DNA from: Paraburkholderia sediminicola
GTDB lineage: Bacteria; Pseudomonadota; Gammaproteobacteria; Burkholderiales; Burkholderiaceae
Length of the DNA: 64,000 nucleotides
Assembly (NCBI RefSeq): GCF_902859805.1
Contig: NZ_CADIKC010000013.1
Span: forward strand, 102,150 to 166,149
Reading direction: 5' to 3'
In this document: positions 63,024 to 64,000 of the stretch, piece by piece
How the letters are laid out: each line of letters opens with the position of its first letter
How positions within the stretch are numbered: the first letter of the stretch is position 1
Position numbers and translations under genes: made by a program
Notes under the pieces: model-generated
The model's input: only the letters and a program-made list of their open reading frames with translations
Database searches by the model: none
Told to the model about the DNA's origin: nothing

Positions 63024-63094
63024 GGCTAATGGTAGCATTACTGAGACGGCTGCGCGAAGCGTTTTTTGCGCGCCATTAACCATAAGGAGGCGGC

Positions 63095-63871
63095 ATGGCT
63101 TACGAGAACATTCTGGTTGAGACGCGTGGACGGGTGGGTTTGATCACGTTAAATCGCCCGAAGGCGTTGAACGCACTGAACGACGCGTTGATGGACGAAT
63201 TGGGCGCGGCGCTACGGGAGTTCGATGCCGACGACGCGATTGGTGCGATCGTGGTAACGGGCAGCGAGAAAGCGTTTGCCGCCGGAGCCGACATCGGGAT
63301 GATGGCGACCTATACCTATATGGACGTCTACAAAGGCGACTACATCACCCGCAACTGGGAAACCGTTCGCTCCATCCGCAAGCCGATTATTGCCGCAGTG
63401 GCGGGCTTCGCGCTTGGCGGCGGTTGCGAACTGGCGATGATGTGCGACATCATTCTCGCCGCCGATACTGCGAAGTTCGGCCAGCCGGAAATCAAGCTGG
63501 GCATCATGCCGGGTGCTGGCGGCACACAACGGCTCCCGCGCGCAGTCTCCAAGGCGAAAGCGATGGATCTCTGTCTGACCGCCCGTTTCATGGACGCGGC
63601 CGAGGCCGAGCGTGCCGGATTGGTCTCGCGGGTGATTCCCGCGGCCTCGCTGCTTGACGAGGCGGTGGCTGCGGCCGCGACCATCGCTGAATTCCCGTTG
63701 CCGGCGGTGATGATGATCAAGGAATCGGTCAACCGCGCATACGAAACGACGCTCGCAGAGGGCGTGCATTTCGAGCGCCGCCTCTTCCATTCGCTCTTCG
63801 CCACGGAAGATCAGAAGGAAGGGATGGCCGCGTTCGTTGAGAAGCGCAAACCGGTTTTCAAGCATCGTTAA
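63095..63871 (+). CDS. paaF: 2,3-Dehydroadipyl-CoA hydratase / enoyl-CoA hydratase PaaF
   Basis: PaaF hydrates enoyl-CoA intermediates in the beta-oxidation part of phenylacetate breakdown. The 258-residue crotonase has both catalytic Glu positions of true hydratases (GFALGGGCELAMMCD and PEIKLGIMPGAGGTQRLPR) and the oxyanion segment AFAAGADIG. A strong SD (AAGGAGG) precedes the ATG. It is divergent from paaN across a palindrome. Confidence 0.92.
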   Translation: MAYENILVETRGRVGLITLNRPKALNALNDALMDELGAALREFDADDAIGAIVVTGSEKAFAAGADIGMMATYTYMDVYKGDYITRNWETVRSIRKPIIAAVAGFALGGGCELAMMCDIILAADTAKFGQPEIKLGIMPGAGGTQRLPRAVSKAKAMDLCLTARFMDAAEAERAGLVSRVIPAASLLDEAVAAAATIAEFPLPAVMMIKESVNRAYETTLAEGVHFERRLFHSLFATEDQKEGMAAFVEKRKPVFKHR

Positions 63872-63891
63872 TACGCTTGTCAAAATAACGC

Positions 63892-63920
63892 TTGCAAGGG
63901 GCGGTCGGGCTCGCTAGAAT
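63892..63920 (+). promoter_or_regulatory. Strong promoter at the end of the window
   Basis: TTGCAA (63892-63897) and TAGAAT (63915-63920) are exactly 17 bases apart, followed by a CT-rich start region. It reads rightward out of the window. The sequence from 63930 to 64000 is G-rich and non-coding as far as can be seen. Confidence 0.7.
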
Positions 63921-64000
63921 CTCGCTCTTTCGTGCTCCGGACACCGGGGCGCGGGAGGCGGGAGAGCCAGCAGTGGCAAGGCTTTGCGCGATGTGGGCGG

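Overview
The window is high-GC chromosomal DNA that reads as a Burkholderia or Paraburkholderia species, most likely from the main chromosome. The support is the gene content and order: HIT-tatABC, petABC-sspA-sspB, prfA-prmC-grxD, rpe-gph-trpEGDC, ugpBAEC, and a split paa cluster. Nearly all of it is compact core or housekeeping sequence. I see no transposase, integrase, phage gene, CRISPR array or rRNA gene.

Layout. 1-9 kb: the end of a HIT-family gene, tatABC (twin-arginine export), a DegS/DegQ-type protease head to head with a Nif3-like gene, petABC (cytochrome bc1), sspA-sspB and tRNA-Thr(UGU). 9-23 kb: less characterised genes (two methyltransferases, an HI0933-type flavoprotein, DUF1059, DUF1415), a TetR-MFS divergent pair with clear operators, a nitroreductase, a second MFS transporter, a YegD-like Hsp70, a cold-shock gene and an APC permease. 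23-29 kb: a leftward run of DODA-type dioxygenase, ubiX, grxD, prmC, prfA, hemA and an atypical response regulator. 29-35 kb: Xaa-Pro aminopeptidase, a HAD hydrolase, DUF748 and ettA. 35-41.5 kb: ugpBAEC glycerol-3-phosphate uptake and a divergent GDPD-like lipoprotein. 41.5-47.6 kb: ychF, a UbiH-type hydroxylase, dsbC, an M61 peptidase and azoR. 47.7-55 kb: a leftward rpe-gph-trpEGDC-CYTH-ung block. 55-64 kb: apaG, mltA and phenylacetate degradation genes (paaK, paaI, paaG, thiolase, paaN/Z, divergent paaF).

The least routine signals are regulatory or repetitive. (1) There is a candidate trp attenuator: a 24-codon leader ORF with three Trp codons, followed by mutually exclusive hairpins and a U-tract between gph and trpE. 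Its promoter may be embedded in an AT-rich rare-codon island at the 3' end of gph. (2) A near-identical 34-bp AT-rich element occurs twice, once intergenically and once in frame inside the flavoprotein gene. (3) Nine perfect CCAGGAG heptamers lie in the predicted leader of a GDPD-like lipoprotein gene. (4) That protein appears to have lost its metal-binding residues. (5) A response regulator has Glu at the phospho-acceptor position. (6) A 15-bp stem lies between ugpB and ugpA. No single large novel system is evident; the interest is in these local elements.
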